Shown: piece by piece, positions 56,410 through 63,867 of the stretch
Layout: every line of letters starts with the position of its first letter
Position numbering within the stretch: position 1 is the first letter of the stretch
NCBI RefSeq assembly: GCF_039710355.1
Contig: NZ_JBDKWZ010000004.1
Coordinates: 423,811 to 487,810 of the forward strand
Direction: 5' to 3'
Source: Rapidithrix thailandica
GTDB lineage: Bacteria; Bacteroidota; Bacteroidia; Cytophagales; Flammeovirgaceae
DNA: 64,000 nt
The notes under the pieces: generated by a model
What the model was told of the DNA's origin: nothing
The model's input: only the letters and a program-made list of their open reading frames with translations
Database searches by the model: none
Position numbers and translations under genes: made by a program

Positions 56410-56440
56410 ATAGTGTTTATACAAATGTTGTGTGCAAGCT
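56410..56440 (+). repeat. Cassette-boundary repeat upstream of a lipoprotein gene
   Basis: GTGTTTATACAAATGTTGTG followed by TGCAAGCT matches the block at 47648-47665. A small hairpin AATAAAC/GTTTAT precedes it. It lies about 10 bp before the lipoprotein start. Confidence 0.5.
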
Positions 56441-56446
56441 AAGAAT

Positions 56447-57118
56447 ATGAGAAAAAATCTGCTATTATTAATTGTTTTGACTAAGATGTTAACGTCCTGT
56501 GGACAAGAACATAAACCTACAACAAGATTAGATCAAAAGGAATTTGTAATGTCCAATATTCCAGATACTACCGTAGTTAAAAAGAGCGTAAATATATCTA
56601 ACGACAAATTCATTGATACCAAATACGTCTACGCTGATTCTGATGGAAATGAGGTTACAGTAGTGAATAGTTTACCAAAGGGTGGATTAAGATACTCAGC
56701 CCCAAGTGGTATAGAATATGTTTATGCGGTATTTTGGACACGGATTACGAATGAAACAGATAGTCCACTTGAATTGACAATGGATTTCTCGGAAGAATCA
56801 TATCAGCTTCCTTCTTCACCTGACAGATTATTTAAACTGTTTATTCCTACCGACACAATGACAACTGATAAAGAGACCTTATTTAATTATGGTCTTGATT
56901 TGAAAAAATATCTAGATAATCAATATCACAAGCAGACTGATTTCAAGAGAACTATTACCCCAAAAGGCGTTAATGGCTTTTATGTTATTATACTATTTAA
57001 CAAAGGGGTTGACGGTACGATACGGACAGGCCTTAGTTTAAAAGGACAGAAAATATTATATCGCGTTAACGACAAAGAAATAGAATGTGGCTACATAAAT
57101 CTGAAACAGCTGAAATAA
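56447..57118 (+). CDS. Hypothetical lipoprotein
   Basis: 223 residues from ATG 56447; the frame also opens at a GTG 15 bp upstream without a better signal. The lipobox is LTSCGQE. The mature part is polar and beta-rich (VYAVFWTRITNETDSPLELTMDF suggests an immunoglobulin-like fold). I do not recognise a family. It is a single-gene unit between a cassette-boundary repeat and a long attC-like inverted repeat that begins right after its stop. Confidence 0.65.
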   Translation: MRKNLLLLIVLTKMLTSCGQEHKPTTRLDQKEFVMSNIPDTTVVKKSVNISNDKFIDTKYVYADSDGNEVTVVNSLPKGGLRYSAPSGIEYVYAVFWTRITNETDSPLELTMDFSEESYQLPSSPDRLFKLFIPTDTMTTDKETLFNYGLDLKKYLDNQYHKQTDFKRTITPKGVNGFYVIILFNKGVDGTIRTGLSLKGQKILYRVNDKEIECGYINLKQLK

Positions 57119-57276
57119 GAAAGCCAGCACACAACAACACATATAGCTTATGGCGGGTGAATGGCTGCCAGCAAGGTCTGTACTCTGTAGCCCGCTTTGG
57201 TTTCGGGGCACAGAAAAGTACTTTGAAACCGCCACAAGCCATATGCAAACCGTTGTGCATCACTCTATGAAAAATG
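57119..57276 (+). repeat. attC-like inverted repeat 2
   Basis: The left arm GCACACAACAACACATATAG, then CTTATGGCGG, mirrors the right arm whose reverse complement reads TGCACAACGGTTTGCATATG, then GCTTGTGGCGG. Outer cores ACAAC and GTTGT are the ends. Total length is about 155 bp. It follows directly on the lipoprotein stop and ends just before the AraC gene, as an attC site would in a cassette array. Confidence 0.7.
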
Positions 57277-57284
57277 AGCCGTAG

Positions 57285-58109
57285 ATGAATTATCAAACAT
57301 TTAAACCACATAATGATTTAAGGTCCATAGTCAAATTTTATTGGACTTTGGAAGTGCTTTTTGACCCAAAAAATCAAAAACAAAAAATCGTACCTGATGG
57401 ATGTATAGAAATGACTTTCAACTTTGGAGATAAGATAAAAAGATACACTTCGGAAACAAACTTTATCCTTCATCCCAATGCAATGGTAATGGGGCAGAGA
57501 ACCAAATCATTTAACATCTTACCCGTTGGTAATGTTAACACTTTCGCAATCTGTTTCTATCCTATTGGATTTGCAAACCTTGTGGAAATACCTCTTGAAA
57601 ATTTGGTTGATAAGGAAACTCCTATTTCGGGGCTTTTCGAACAAGCAGAAGCCTATGAATTAGAGCAACAAATGGTTCAAGCTATTGACACTCAAGAAAG
57701 AATAGATATTATTGAAACCTTTCTTCTGAAAAAACTAAATAAAAAAAATACGATTAGTCATATCGTTAAATCAACCGTTGATACTCTTCTCAAAACAAAT
57801 GGAACGACTCCCATAAATGTTCTTTTGAAAGATGACATTTCAAAAAGGAGACAGCTTGAAAGGCATTTTAAAAAACAAATTGGCATTAGTCCAAAGCAGT
57901 TAAGTAAAGCCATTCGACTGCAAGCAACTTTAAATTTGTTGCTCAACAAAAAATCAGAAACATTGACAGCCATTGCTTACGAGAGTGAGTATTTCGACCA
58001 AAATCACTTCATTAAAGATTTTAAAGACTTTGTCGGGGTTACTCCAAAGGAGTTTGTAAACAATGAGCATATGTCTCTATCTGCACTCTTCTACAAAGAA
58101 ATTTTGTAG
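57285..58109 (+). CDS. AraC family transcriptional regulator
   Basis: 274 residues. The N-terminal part (1-150; TFKPHNDLRSIVKFYWTLE, IVPDGCIEMTFNFGD) matches DUF6597-type sensor domains, and the C-terminal 100 residues hold two HTH motifs (KRRQLERHFKKQIGISPKQLSKAIR and ESEYFDQNHFIKDFKDFVGVTPKEF, quoted in part). It lies 70 bp upstream of a VOC lipoprotein gene and may control it. It belongs to the cassette bounded by the repeats at 57119 and 58700. Confidence 0.9.
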   Translation: MNYQTFKPHNDLRSIVKFYWTLEVLFDPKNQKQKIVPDGCIEMTFNFGDKIKRYTSETNFILHPNAMVMGQRTKSFNILPVGNVNTFAICFYPIGFANLVEIPLENLVDKETPISGLFEQAEAYELEQQMVQAIDTQERIDIIETFLLKKLNKKNTISHIVKSTVDTLLKTNGTTPINVLLKDDISKRRQLERHFKKQIGISPKQLSKAIRLQATLNLLLNKKSETLTAIAYESEYFDQNHFIKDFKDFVGVTPKEFVNNEHMSLSALFYKEIL

Positions 58110-58179
58110 TGTCGCATTTCTACTATTTTGACGTATTGATACCCTGTAATTTTGTACTTGAATTAAAAGTAGCACATCA

Positions 58180-58677
58180 ATGACAGTCAAAGGAATAATT
58201 TTAGCTTCAATGGTTTCTATAATGTGTTTTGTTTCGTGCAACAATTCAGACAAGACAAATTCTGAACCCGCCACAAAAGACACTTTAACAAATTCAAAGG
58301 AAAAAGATATGAAGAGTTACATTTCAATGTTTGAAATTCCAGCAACGGATATCTCACGAGCAATTAATTTTTATCAGGCATTGTTAGCCATCAAAATAGA
58401 AAAAATGGATGTTGAAGGAATGCAAATGGGAATATTGCCTTATGAAGGACAAATGGTACCAGGTGTGATAATTCAAGCAGAGGGATACAAACCATCTGCG
58501 GACGGAGTAACAATGTACTTAAACGCAGGGGAAGATCTCCAATTAGTCCTTGACAGAGTAGAGAAAAATGGCGGACAAATCATAGCACCTAAAACAGCCC
58601 ACGCAGACGAAAGTGGGTACTTTGCTATTTTCCTTGACTCGGAAGGAAACAAGATGGCTCTTAACTCCCCAAACTAA
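58180..58677 (+). CDS. VOC family protein with lipoprotein signal
   Basis: 165 residues. The first 40 form a lipoprotein signal and linker (MVSIMCFVSCNNSDKTNSE, Cys20). From residue 44 comes a glyoxalase/bleomycin-resistance-type fold: ISMFEIPATDISRAINFYQ at the start and ESGYFAIFLDSEGNKMAL at the end. VOC proteins are usually cytoplasmic, so a lipid anchor is unusual. An internal ATG at residue 44 would give the ordinary cytoplasmic form. Substrate unknown. Confidence 0.8.
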   Translation: MTVKGIILASMVSIMCFVSCNNSDKTNSEPATKDTLTNSKEKDMKSYISMFEIPATDISRAINFYQALLAIKIEKMDVEGMQMGILPYEGQMVPGVIIQAEGYKPSADGVTMYLNAGEDLQLVLDRVEKNGGQIIAPKTAHADESGYFAIFLDSEGNKMALNSPN

Positions 58678-58699
58678 CGCAGAAAAAGCGAAAAAGAGC

Positions 58700-58836
58700 G
58701 AACGTACAATATTGTATAAAAGCAATAGCGGTTTGGGTGCAAGCTCAAACCGCTATTGCTTTTAATTAAGCATCTTATCCGAATAGCAGTACTGTTTAAT
58801 GCGCTACTGTTTTTATGCGAGAATGTTATAGTGTAT
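58700..58836 (+). repeat. attC-like inverted repeat 3
   Basis: ACAATATTGTATAAAAGCAA then TAGCGGTTTG opens the element. An inner perfect hairpin AGCAATAGCGGTTTG/CAAACCGCTATTGCT spans about 58719-58760, and the right arm GCTACTGTTTTTATGCGAGA closes near ATGTTATAG. It shares the GCAATAGCGGTTT block and the CTACTG.T..TA right arm with repeat 1 at 49203. Confidence 0.7.
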
Positions 58837-58877
58837 ATTGAACAAAACCATCGAAATTTGAACTAAAAAGAATAAAA

Positions 58878-59267
58878 ATGAAGACAATTAATAGAATAAT
58901 GACGAATATTTGTTCGGACAATTTAGCCGAAAGTCGGGATTTTTACACCAAACTGTTCGACTTCAATGTGGATTATGATAGTGATTGGTTCGTTCATCTA
59001 ATCTCAAAGGACAAAAAATTAGAATTGGGAATAATCAACCGAACAAATGAAATCGTACCGAAAAAATTCCAAAATGACCCGCAAGGGTTTTATATCACTT
59101 TCGTAGTTGACAACGCAGACGAAATTTTTAAAATAGCGAAATCGGAGAAATTTGAAATCTTAAGCGAACCAACCGATACTTTTTACGGACAAAGACGATT
59201 TTTACTTAAAGACCCAAATGGAACTTTAGTGGATATTTCCTCACCGATTAAGGATTTCGAATTTTGA
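58878..59267 (+). CDS. VOC family (glyoxalase-like) protein
   Basis: 129 residues. One VOC module pair: RIMTNICSDNLAESRDFYTK at the start, a long central strand region, and FYGQRRFLLKDPNGTLVDIS at the end, where the E/D-type metal ligand position lies. Cytoplasmic. It resembles small VOC proteins of the bleomycin-resistance type, but the substrate is unknown. Single-gene unit between attC-like repeats 3 and 4. Confidence 0.88.
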   Translation: MKTINRIMTNICSDNLAESRDFYTKLFDFNVDYDSDWFVHLISKDKKLELGIINRTNEIVPKKFQNDPQGFYITFVVDNADEIFKIAKSEKFEILSEPTDTFYGQRRFLLKDPNGTLVDISSPIKDFEF

Positions 59268-59306
59268 GATGGACTGTGAATTTAAACAAATGAAAAAAAT
59301 AAAAAC

Positions 59307-59449
59307 GCACTACAACAATGGCTATAAGTAATTGCTTGTTCTTGCCTACTTCTGAAAATCCTAGCGGATTTTCAATTTTGTGTGCGCTTACTAAATTAAC
59401 CGCTAACCAACCCAGGCAACTGCTCATAGCCTTTCCCGTTAACAATAAG
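59307..59449 (+). repeat. attC-like inverted repeat 4
   Basis: Left arm CACTACAACAATGGCTATAA then GTAATTGC; the reverse complement of the right arm reads ATTGTTAACGGGAAAGGCTA then TGAGCAGTTGC. Thus GGCTATAAGTAATTGC is matched by GGCTATGAGCAGTTGC at about 140 bp distance. It separates the VOC and DinB genes. Confidence 0.7.
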
Positions 59450-59463
59450 ACAAAACACAAAAA

Positions 59464-59985
59464 ATGGAAAAACCAGAGGCTGAAAAAAATCCGGAATTTT
59501 TAGAATATGTTTTAAAGCTAAATGGAGATATTGACCTCACAGATGCGTTTAAACTAAGTTTGAAAACAATCAATGATATTGATATAGCTCAATTAAAGAG
59601 AATTGGTTTCAGAACTTATGAAAAAGATAAATGGACAATTCATAAAATACTACAGCATCTCATAGATTGGGAAAGAATTTGGTGTTATAGAGCGATCCTT
59701 TTTGCCCGTGGAGAAGGAACGATCCCGGATGGACATGATCAAGAAATAATGGGTGAAAATTCGAATGCCAATGAACTGTCAATTGAACAATTGATAAATG
59801 AGCTCCGAACTGTACGCCAATCAACAATCATGATGTTTGAATCTTTCAACAAAAAAATTCTTGAAACAAATTGCGTTTTTTTTGAATATGAAATGCCTCT
59901 TTACACAATTGGATTGACCATAACTGCACATCAAATCCATCATTTCAACATCATAAAAGAAAGATATTTCCCATTAGACAAATAA
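59464..59985 (+). CDS. DinB family protein
   Basis: 173 residues, four-helix DinB/YfiT-like fold. The metal-binding histidine pattern is visible: H near 57 in WTIHKILQHLIDWER and the C-terminal HQIHHFNIIKERY. DinB-like proteins bind a divalent metal and some act as thiol-dependent S-transferases; the role here is unknown. It starts 14 bp after attC-like repeat 4 and so is the gene of the last recognisable cassette. Confidence 0.85.
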   Translation: MEKPEAEKNPEFLEYVLKLNGDIDLTDAFKLSLKTINDIDIAQLKRIGFRTYEKDKWTIHKILQHLIDWERIWCYRAILFARGEGTIPDGHDQEIMGENSNANELSIEQLINELRTVRQSTIMMFESFNKKILETNCVFFEYEMPLYTIGLTITAHQIHHFNIIKERYFPLDK

Positions 59986-60502
59986 AGAATGAATTAACTA
60001 TTACAATAAAAGCCTGTTGCTAAAGACCGTGCCTAACCGAAAACTTTTGAATATCTACCTGTAATACGGTTGTACTAGACCGTTAGCTCTCATTCCCCAG
60101 ATAAGACACTCCACAATTGATTTAGGAAAAGATATTGCTTCTTCCACAGTTTTTAATTTCCCTTGCTAACGAATGGATATTATCTTCATCGTGGACTCTA
60201 TGAAAGAGCCTTTTTTAAATGGTATCTCTCTTGGATTTGACAAGTCCCGATGTGCAAACCGGGGCAGTTGATCAATTTCAATGGCGGCCATGCTGAGAAG
60301 TGGCCGGTTTACAAAAAATATGAATCGGAAGAAAACAGATCGCAAGGATAAGAAAGGAAATTACTAAATTTGGTTTAGACCCTAATGAACTTGGCATCTT
60401 CTCACAAGAGAGATACCGAGAAAAATAAAAAAAGAGAATGGATTGATAGCCAATCGGCTAATTAACGCTAACCGGAAGAACAAAAAGAACCCGAAAGAAA
60501 AA
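59986..60502. other. Gap with a possible decayed reading frame
   Basis: About 500 bp. Coding-like residues are visible on the plus strand in two frames: KFGLDPNELGIFS near 60370-60405 and, after a frame change, NGLIANRLINANRKNKKNPK leading into the next gene's ATG. This suggests a frameshifted gene remnant, but I do not recognise it. Confidence 0.4.
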
Positions 60503-61600
60503 ATGAGAAATAGGTTAACCTTTATACTTCTAATATTTCTGAGTTTATTTTCTTGCCAAACCAAAAAAGGGGATTATGTGTGTACACCTTGTGATCTAAA
60601 ATGTGATGATTTAACTTTTTCTGAGGCGGGAATCTGTCCACACTGCAAAATGGCCTTGGTAAAAAAAAGTGAACTCAACAAGGAAAAAGAACTAATATTA
60701 AATCAAATTGAGATAAAGGAGGGTTCAGGTATATTTTTGGTTGAAGGAGGGATTGGAAATGAGGATAAAAGAATAAAGGTGTTTTACCATAAACCAAAAA
60801 ATTTTAGTCCCACATCCGGAATTTTGATTGTTGTTCCTGGAGCTGGCCGAAATGGCGATAGTTATAGAGACGCGTGGATTGATGAATCAGAAGCGTATAA
60901 CCTCCTTATCTTGTCCCCAATGTACCCTGAGAGTACGTACGGATTTGAAGATTATCATTTAGGCGGTTTGATAACTGATACAAATTTCAAAAACAGTGTA
61001 GAATATATTGAGAATACGAATATCGCAACCCTTGATGAAACCAAGTTTGATTTTAACATCAACTCAAATTCGAACGAATGGATTTTCAATGATTTCGATA
61101 GAATATTCGATTTGACCATAGAGGCCCTGAATTCAAAACAGACTTCATATGACATGTTTGGGCACTCGGCTGGCGGACATATTTTACACAGGCTTGCCTT
61201 ATTTCAAAAAAAATCAAAAGCAGCCAGGATATTGGCTTCCAATCCAAGTTTTTATACCTTACCGGATTTTGAAGTTCCTTTTCCCTTTGGCTGTAAGAAT
61301 GCACCAATCACTCAGGAAGCATTAAAATATGCCTTTGAAAAAGAGTTGGTCGTTTTTTTGGGTGAGATGGATAATGAAAATGAAACGGGAGGTACATTTC
61401 TACGTTCCACAACTGCGGACAAACAAGGACTTCATCGATTCGAAAGAGGGAAATTCTTTTACAGCGAATCCAAAACCATAGCTGAAGCGTTGAAACTGGA
61501 ATTCCATTGGGATTTGGTCATTGTACAAAATGTGGGGCACAATCACCAGAGAATGGGAGCTGCTGCTGCCAACTATTTGTATGGCGAAAGGGAAAAATAA
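60503..61600 (+). CDS. Lipoprotein with metal-binding ribbon and alpha/beta hydrolase domain
   Basis: 365 residues from ATG 60503 (the frame opens 20 codons earlier at a TTG). Lipobox Cys18 (LSLFSCQTKK). A four-cysteine ribbon follows (C..C...C, then GICPHCKMAL), like the heavy-metal-binding domains in copper-handling proteins. From about residue 75 there is an alpha/beta hydrolase fold with nucleophile elbow FGHSAGGH and a C-terminal GHNHQRMG that supplies the His. Substrate unknown; the polyhydroxybutyrate-depolymerase or feruloyl-esterase-like group is a possibility. Confidence 0.78.
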   Translation: MRNRLTFILLIFLSLFSCQTKKGDYVCTPCDLKCDDLTFSEAGICPHCKMALVKKSELNKEKELILNQIEIKEGSGIFLVEGGIGNEDKRIKVFYHKPKNFSPTSGILIVVPGAGRNGDSYRDAWIDESEAYNLLILSPMYPESTYGFEDYHLGGLITDTNFKNSVEYIENTNIATLDETKFDFNINSNSNEWIFNDFDRIFDLTIEALNSKQTSYDMFGHSAGGHILHRLALFQKKSKAARILASNPSFYTLPDFEVPFPFGCKNAPITQEALKYAFEKELVVFLGEMDNENETGGTFLRSTTADKQGLHRFERGKFFYSESKTIAEALKLEFHWDLVIVQNVGHNHQRMGAAAANYLYGEREK

Positions 61601-61727
61601 GAGCATGTCTAAATTTCATCCTTTGGGATCAAAAGCTCCCATTTCAGGAACCTCAGCGCAGTATTTTGAGAACCCTAAACTGAGAGTTTTTACCCCCCTC
61701 CGCAACGAATTTTAAACATACTCTTAG
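61601..61727. repeat. Complete copy of the dispersed inverted-repeat element
   Basis: About 127 bp with ends AGAGCATGTCTAAATTTC and, on the other strand, AGAGTATGTTTAAAATTCG. It begins directly after the hydrolase stop codon and ends next to a decayed acetyltransferase frame. It encodes no protein. Copies at 36401 and 1 share both ends or the right end. Confidence 0.75.
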
Positions 61728-61734
61728 TATTTTA

Positions 61735-61868
61735 TTTGAACCATCATTTTCAATATTCGCCATTGCTTAAACTTCAGTTGCGTTTAGCTTGTCGAAACCA
61801 TATTCAATTGAAGCAAAAGTAGACTCTGTTGCATACCCTTGTCCCAAAAACCTTTTCATTCCAAGATC
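61735..61868 (-). pseudogene. Fragment of a GNAT acetyltransferase
   Basis: On the minus strand the frame reads DLGMKRFLGQGYATES, then FASIEYGFDKLNATEV, a stop codon, and AMANIENDGSN in the same frame. G-Q-G-Y-A-T-E is the acetyl-CoA-binding loop and the I.NIEN segment follows it in RimJ/RimL-type enzymes. The N-terminal half and the C-terminus are gone; the fragment ends at the dispersed element. Confidence 0.75.
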
Positions 61869-61997
61869 ATAAAAGTCTTTGTGATTATGCTTTTCCTTTT
61901 TGCGACCAAATGTCAGTATTGATAAGCTATCTACCGAGTTTTACTTTGTGTGGTTGTAACAACTTGCTTTCGTACCTTCTTCTTTTTTATAAACCTG

Positions 61998-62026
61998 AAA
62001 AGCTCCAGAAAACCGGAGCTTTTTGA
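61998..62026. terminator. Terminator hairpin
   Basis: AAAAGCTCC and GGAGCTTTTT form a stem with a short A-rich loop. It is downstream of the His-rich gene remnant on the minus strand. Confidence 0.7.
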
Positions 62027-62042
62027 TTCGAACAAATCGGTA

Positions 62043-62135
62043 TTAATGACTTTTTTCGTTATGTTCTTCCAACATTTGCTTATGATCCTTTATCATTGCC
62101 TCATGTTCTTCTTTCATTTTTTCATGGTTATTTTT
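62043..62135 (-). pseudogene. C-terminal tail of a His/Glu-rich protein
   Basis: On the minus strand the frame reads NNHEKMKEEHEAMIKDHKQM then LEEHNEKSH and stops at 62043-62045. The amphipathic E/K/H/M repeat is coding-like and resembles C-terminal tails of metal-binding proteins in this phylum. No upstream portion is recognisable. The terminator at 61998 lies just 3'. Confidence 0.55.
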
Positions 62136-62433
62136 TGTCGTTAGACCTATTTAAAATTATGTTTTTTTTTTCGTACACCGCCAACGATTACATAACAACT
62201 GTGCTGGTTAAACAGCAGCCAACGTATCCGAAGGACACGATGGCGTTAAGTTGCGAAAAACCTTGGCAGGTGGAGGGAGTGTAGAAATTAAACGCAAACA
62301 TATTTGGTGGAAAATTGAAGATAGATTAATGGCACATAGCTAAAGTGCCCTCTTGTCGACAATTTATAAGTAAAGGGTTTATGTGTAAAAAAATGATTTT
62401 TAAGTGTGTATGCCTAATTTTGAGACAAGGATA
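62136..62433. other. Intergenic stretch without a supported gene
   Basis: About 300 bp. A loose inverted pattern (ACACCGCCAACG against CCTTGGCAGG.GG) could be another decayed cassette repeat, but it is too weak to call. Confidence 0.35.
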
Positions 62434-62802
62434 ATGAGTAATAGAACAAAGAAATACATCGTATTGGGTACTTTTATTGTAGGAGTGGGTGGATATTTTA
62501 TATTCAAGTTATGGGCGGCAAACTTTTTACCACAGAAGTATACAATTGGAACTATAGTTAGTGTGTATGCTCCAGCAAAAGGTGGCAGAAGAGCAGATTA
62601 TATCTTTTACATTCATGGTGAAGAACATTTTGGAAGTTATGCTATTGGAAGTATAGGAGATACTCCCCACAAGAAGAATGACCGGTATTTTGTACGATAT
62701 CCTGAGGGGTATCCTTTTGAAAGCATAATGCTTTTTGATAAACCGGTTCCAACTCATATCAAAGTAGCTCCTCCGGAAGGCTGGAAAAAACTTCCGGAAT
62801 AG
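62434..62802 (+). CDS. Small membrane-anchored hypothetical protein
   Basis: 122 residues from ATG 62434; the frame opens ten codons upstream, but MSNRTKKYIVLGTFIVGVGG gives a clean N-in membrane helix (residues 7-27). The rest is a small, probably external, beta domain (IGTIVSVYAPAKGGRRADYIF, KKNDRYFVRYPEGYP in part). It resembles other short Bacteroidota proteins of unknown function that have a G.....Y.Y...G pattern. No neighbour suggests a role. Confidence 0.65.
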   Translation: MSNRTKKYIVLGTFIVGVGGYFIFKLWAANFLPQKYTIGTIVSVYAPAKGGRRADYIFYIHGEEHFGSYAIGSIGDTPHKKNDRYFVRYPEGYPFESIMLFDKPVPTHIKVAPPEGWKKLPE

Positions 62803-63178
62803 TCTGTTTCAACGTGAGTCTCCTTTCCATACGTTTCGGACTACGCGCCCCCGGTACAACGGTAAGAAAAACAAGTGAAGTTTGGACTGAGTTGATTACG
62901 TTAATCTATTAATTTTTTTGACCCTTGGTAGATTCAAGAAATTAAGAAACTTTTGGATGCTGAGTTGTTGAAAAGTGTTGGGTTCCTTCTAAATGAACAG
63001 AGATCAACCAATATATAGATGATTATACTTTGTGAATGGGAATACAAGGATATGTGAGTTTAAGATTAGAACTATTAACCCAAAGAACGTTATTATTCTT
63101 TATCCAAAAATTCCCATGAAAAATTTTCTATAATAACTCTCATTACTTTTTTGACATGTAATTATAGAAGAATAAGAA
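62803..63178. other. Intergenic stretch without a supported gene
   Basis: About 375 bp, AT-rich, no convincing frame or repeat seen. Confidence 0.4.
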
Positions 63179-63529
63179 ATGAAATTAGAAACGATATTTG
63201 AAATAGTAAGAACCTTGAATGGTTCAATTAAGGCTTTGTTTTATCATAACCTGTCTATAAACTTAACGATAGCTCAACGTGTAGTTTGGTCAGATGATAC
63301 TATCACTAATGAGGATAAAATTAGTCGTATGAAGTGGATTAATGAAATCCAACATAGTGTATTGAATATTTACTTAGATATCCACAATGGTCGTATTATA
63401 GACGATAAAGAGTCTTTGTGGCATGACATTAAGTTATATGTTAAAGAGGATAAAAACATAATAGAAATTGTGGGTTATGCAATTGAATTAAGTTATGAAA
63501 AGATAAATCGTCTTCCCGGTTCTATGTAG
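63179..63529 (+). CDS. Hypothetical protein
   Basis: 116 residues, helical, soluble, AT-rich codons. No family recognised. The sequence (FEIVRTLNGSIKALFYHNLS, then SRMKWINEIQHSVLNIYLDI) looks like a genuine globular helical protein, and a terminator follows at 63583. Small helical proteins of this kind in accessory regions are often immunity proteins, but nothing here shows that. Confidence 0.6.
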   Translation: MKLETIFEIVRTLNGSIKALFYHNLSINLTIAQRVVWSDDTITNEDKISRMKWINEIQHSVLNIYLDIHNGRIIDDKESLWHDIKLYVKEDKNIIEIVGYAIELSYEKINRLPGSM

Positions 63530-63582
63530 TTGTAGTCTCACAATACACAAGTTTTGTTATAAACTTCCAGATTTTTATTGGG

Positions 63583-63622
63583 CAAACCCAACTATTTTAT
63601 AGAATTGTTGGGCTTTGTTTTG
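63583..63622 (+). terminator. Terminator hairpin
   Basis: CAAACCCAAC and GTTGGGCTTTG pair with one mismatch, followed by a T-rich tail. Confidence 0.65.
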
Positions 63623-63663
63623 TACAATTATCAAATATCCAGCAGAACGATCCGGAGCAGTAA

Positions 63664-63844
63664 AATACGGTAGAAAAACTTTCTCGGCTAAAAAATACAA
63701 TAAAGGAAATAACTACCCTACCATCTAAAGAAGCAAAAACTTGGTTAGTAAAAGAAGAAATAAAAATCAAGGTGCGTTATGAGAATTATCTGTTTCATAA
63801 TCTTGCTATTAATTCTTGTTTCATGTTTGATTAAAATAAAATGA
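63664..63844 (+). other. Coding-like debris next to the IS1595 element
   Basis: Two overlapping frames look partly coding: one without a start (63664-63834; KLSRLKNTIKEITTL, KTWLVKEEIKIKV) and one from ATG 63779 giving a 21-residue lipoprotein-like signal (MRIICFIILLLILVSCLIK) that stops at 63844. Neither is complete. They may be genes truncated by the insertion. Confidence 0.35.
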
Positions 63845-63867
63845 CAATCCGTATTCTTGCCAGTAGC

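Noticed and set aside
47610..59985. CRISPR array as an explanation for the repeats
   Set aside because: The repeats are 130-155 bp, few, far apart and separated by genes; no short regular repeat-spacer pattern or cas gene is present.
62162..62280. Possible fifth attC-like repeat (ACACCGCCAACG with CCTTGGCAGG)
   Set aside because: Arms match too poorly and lack the core motifs seen in repeats 1-4.
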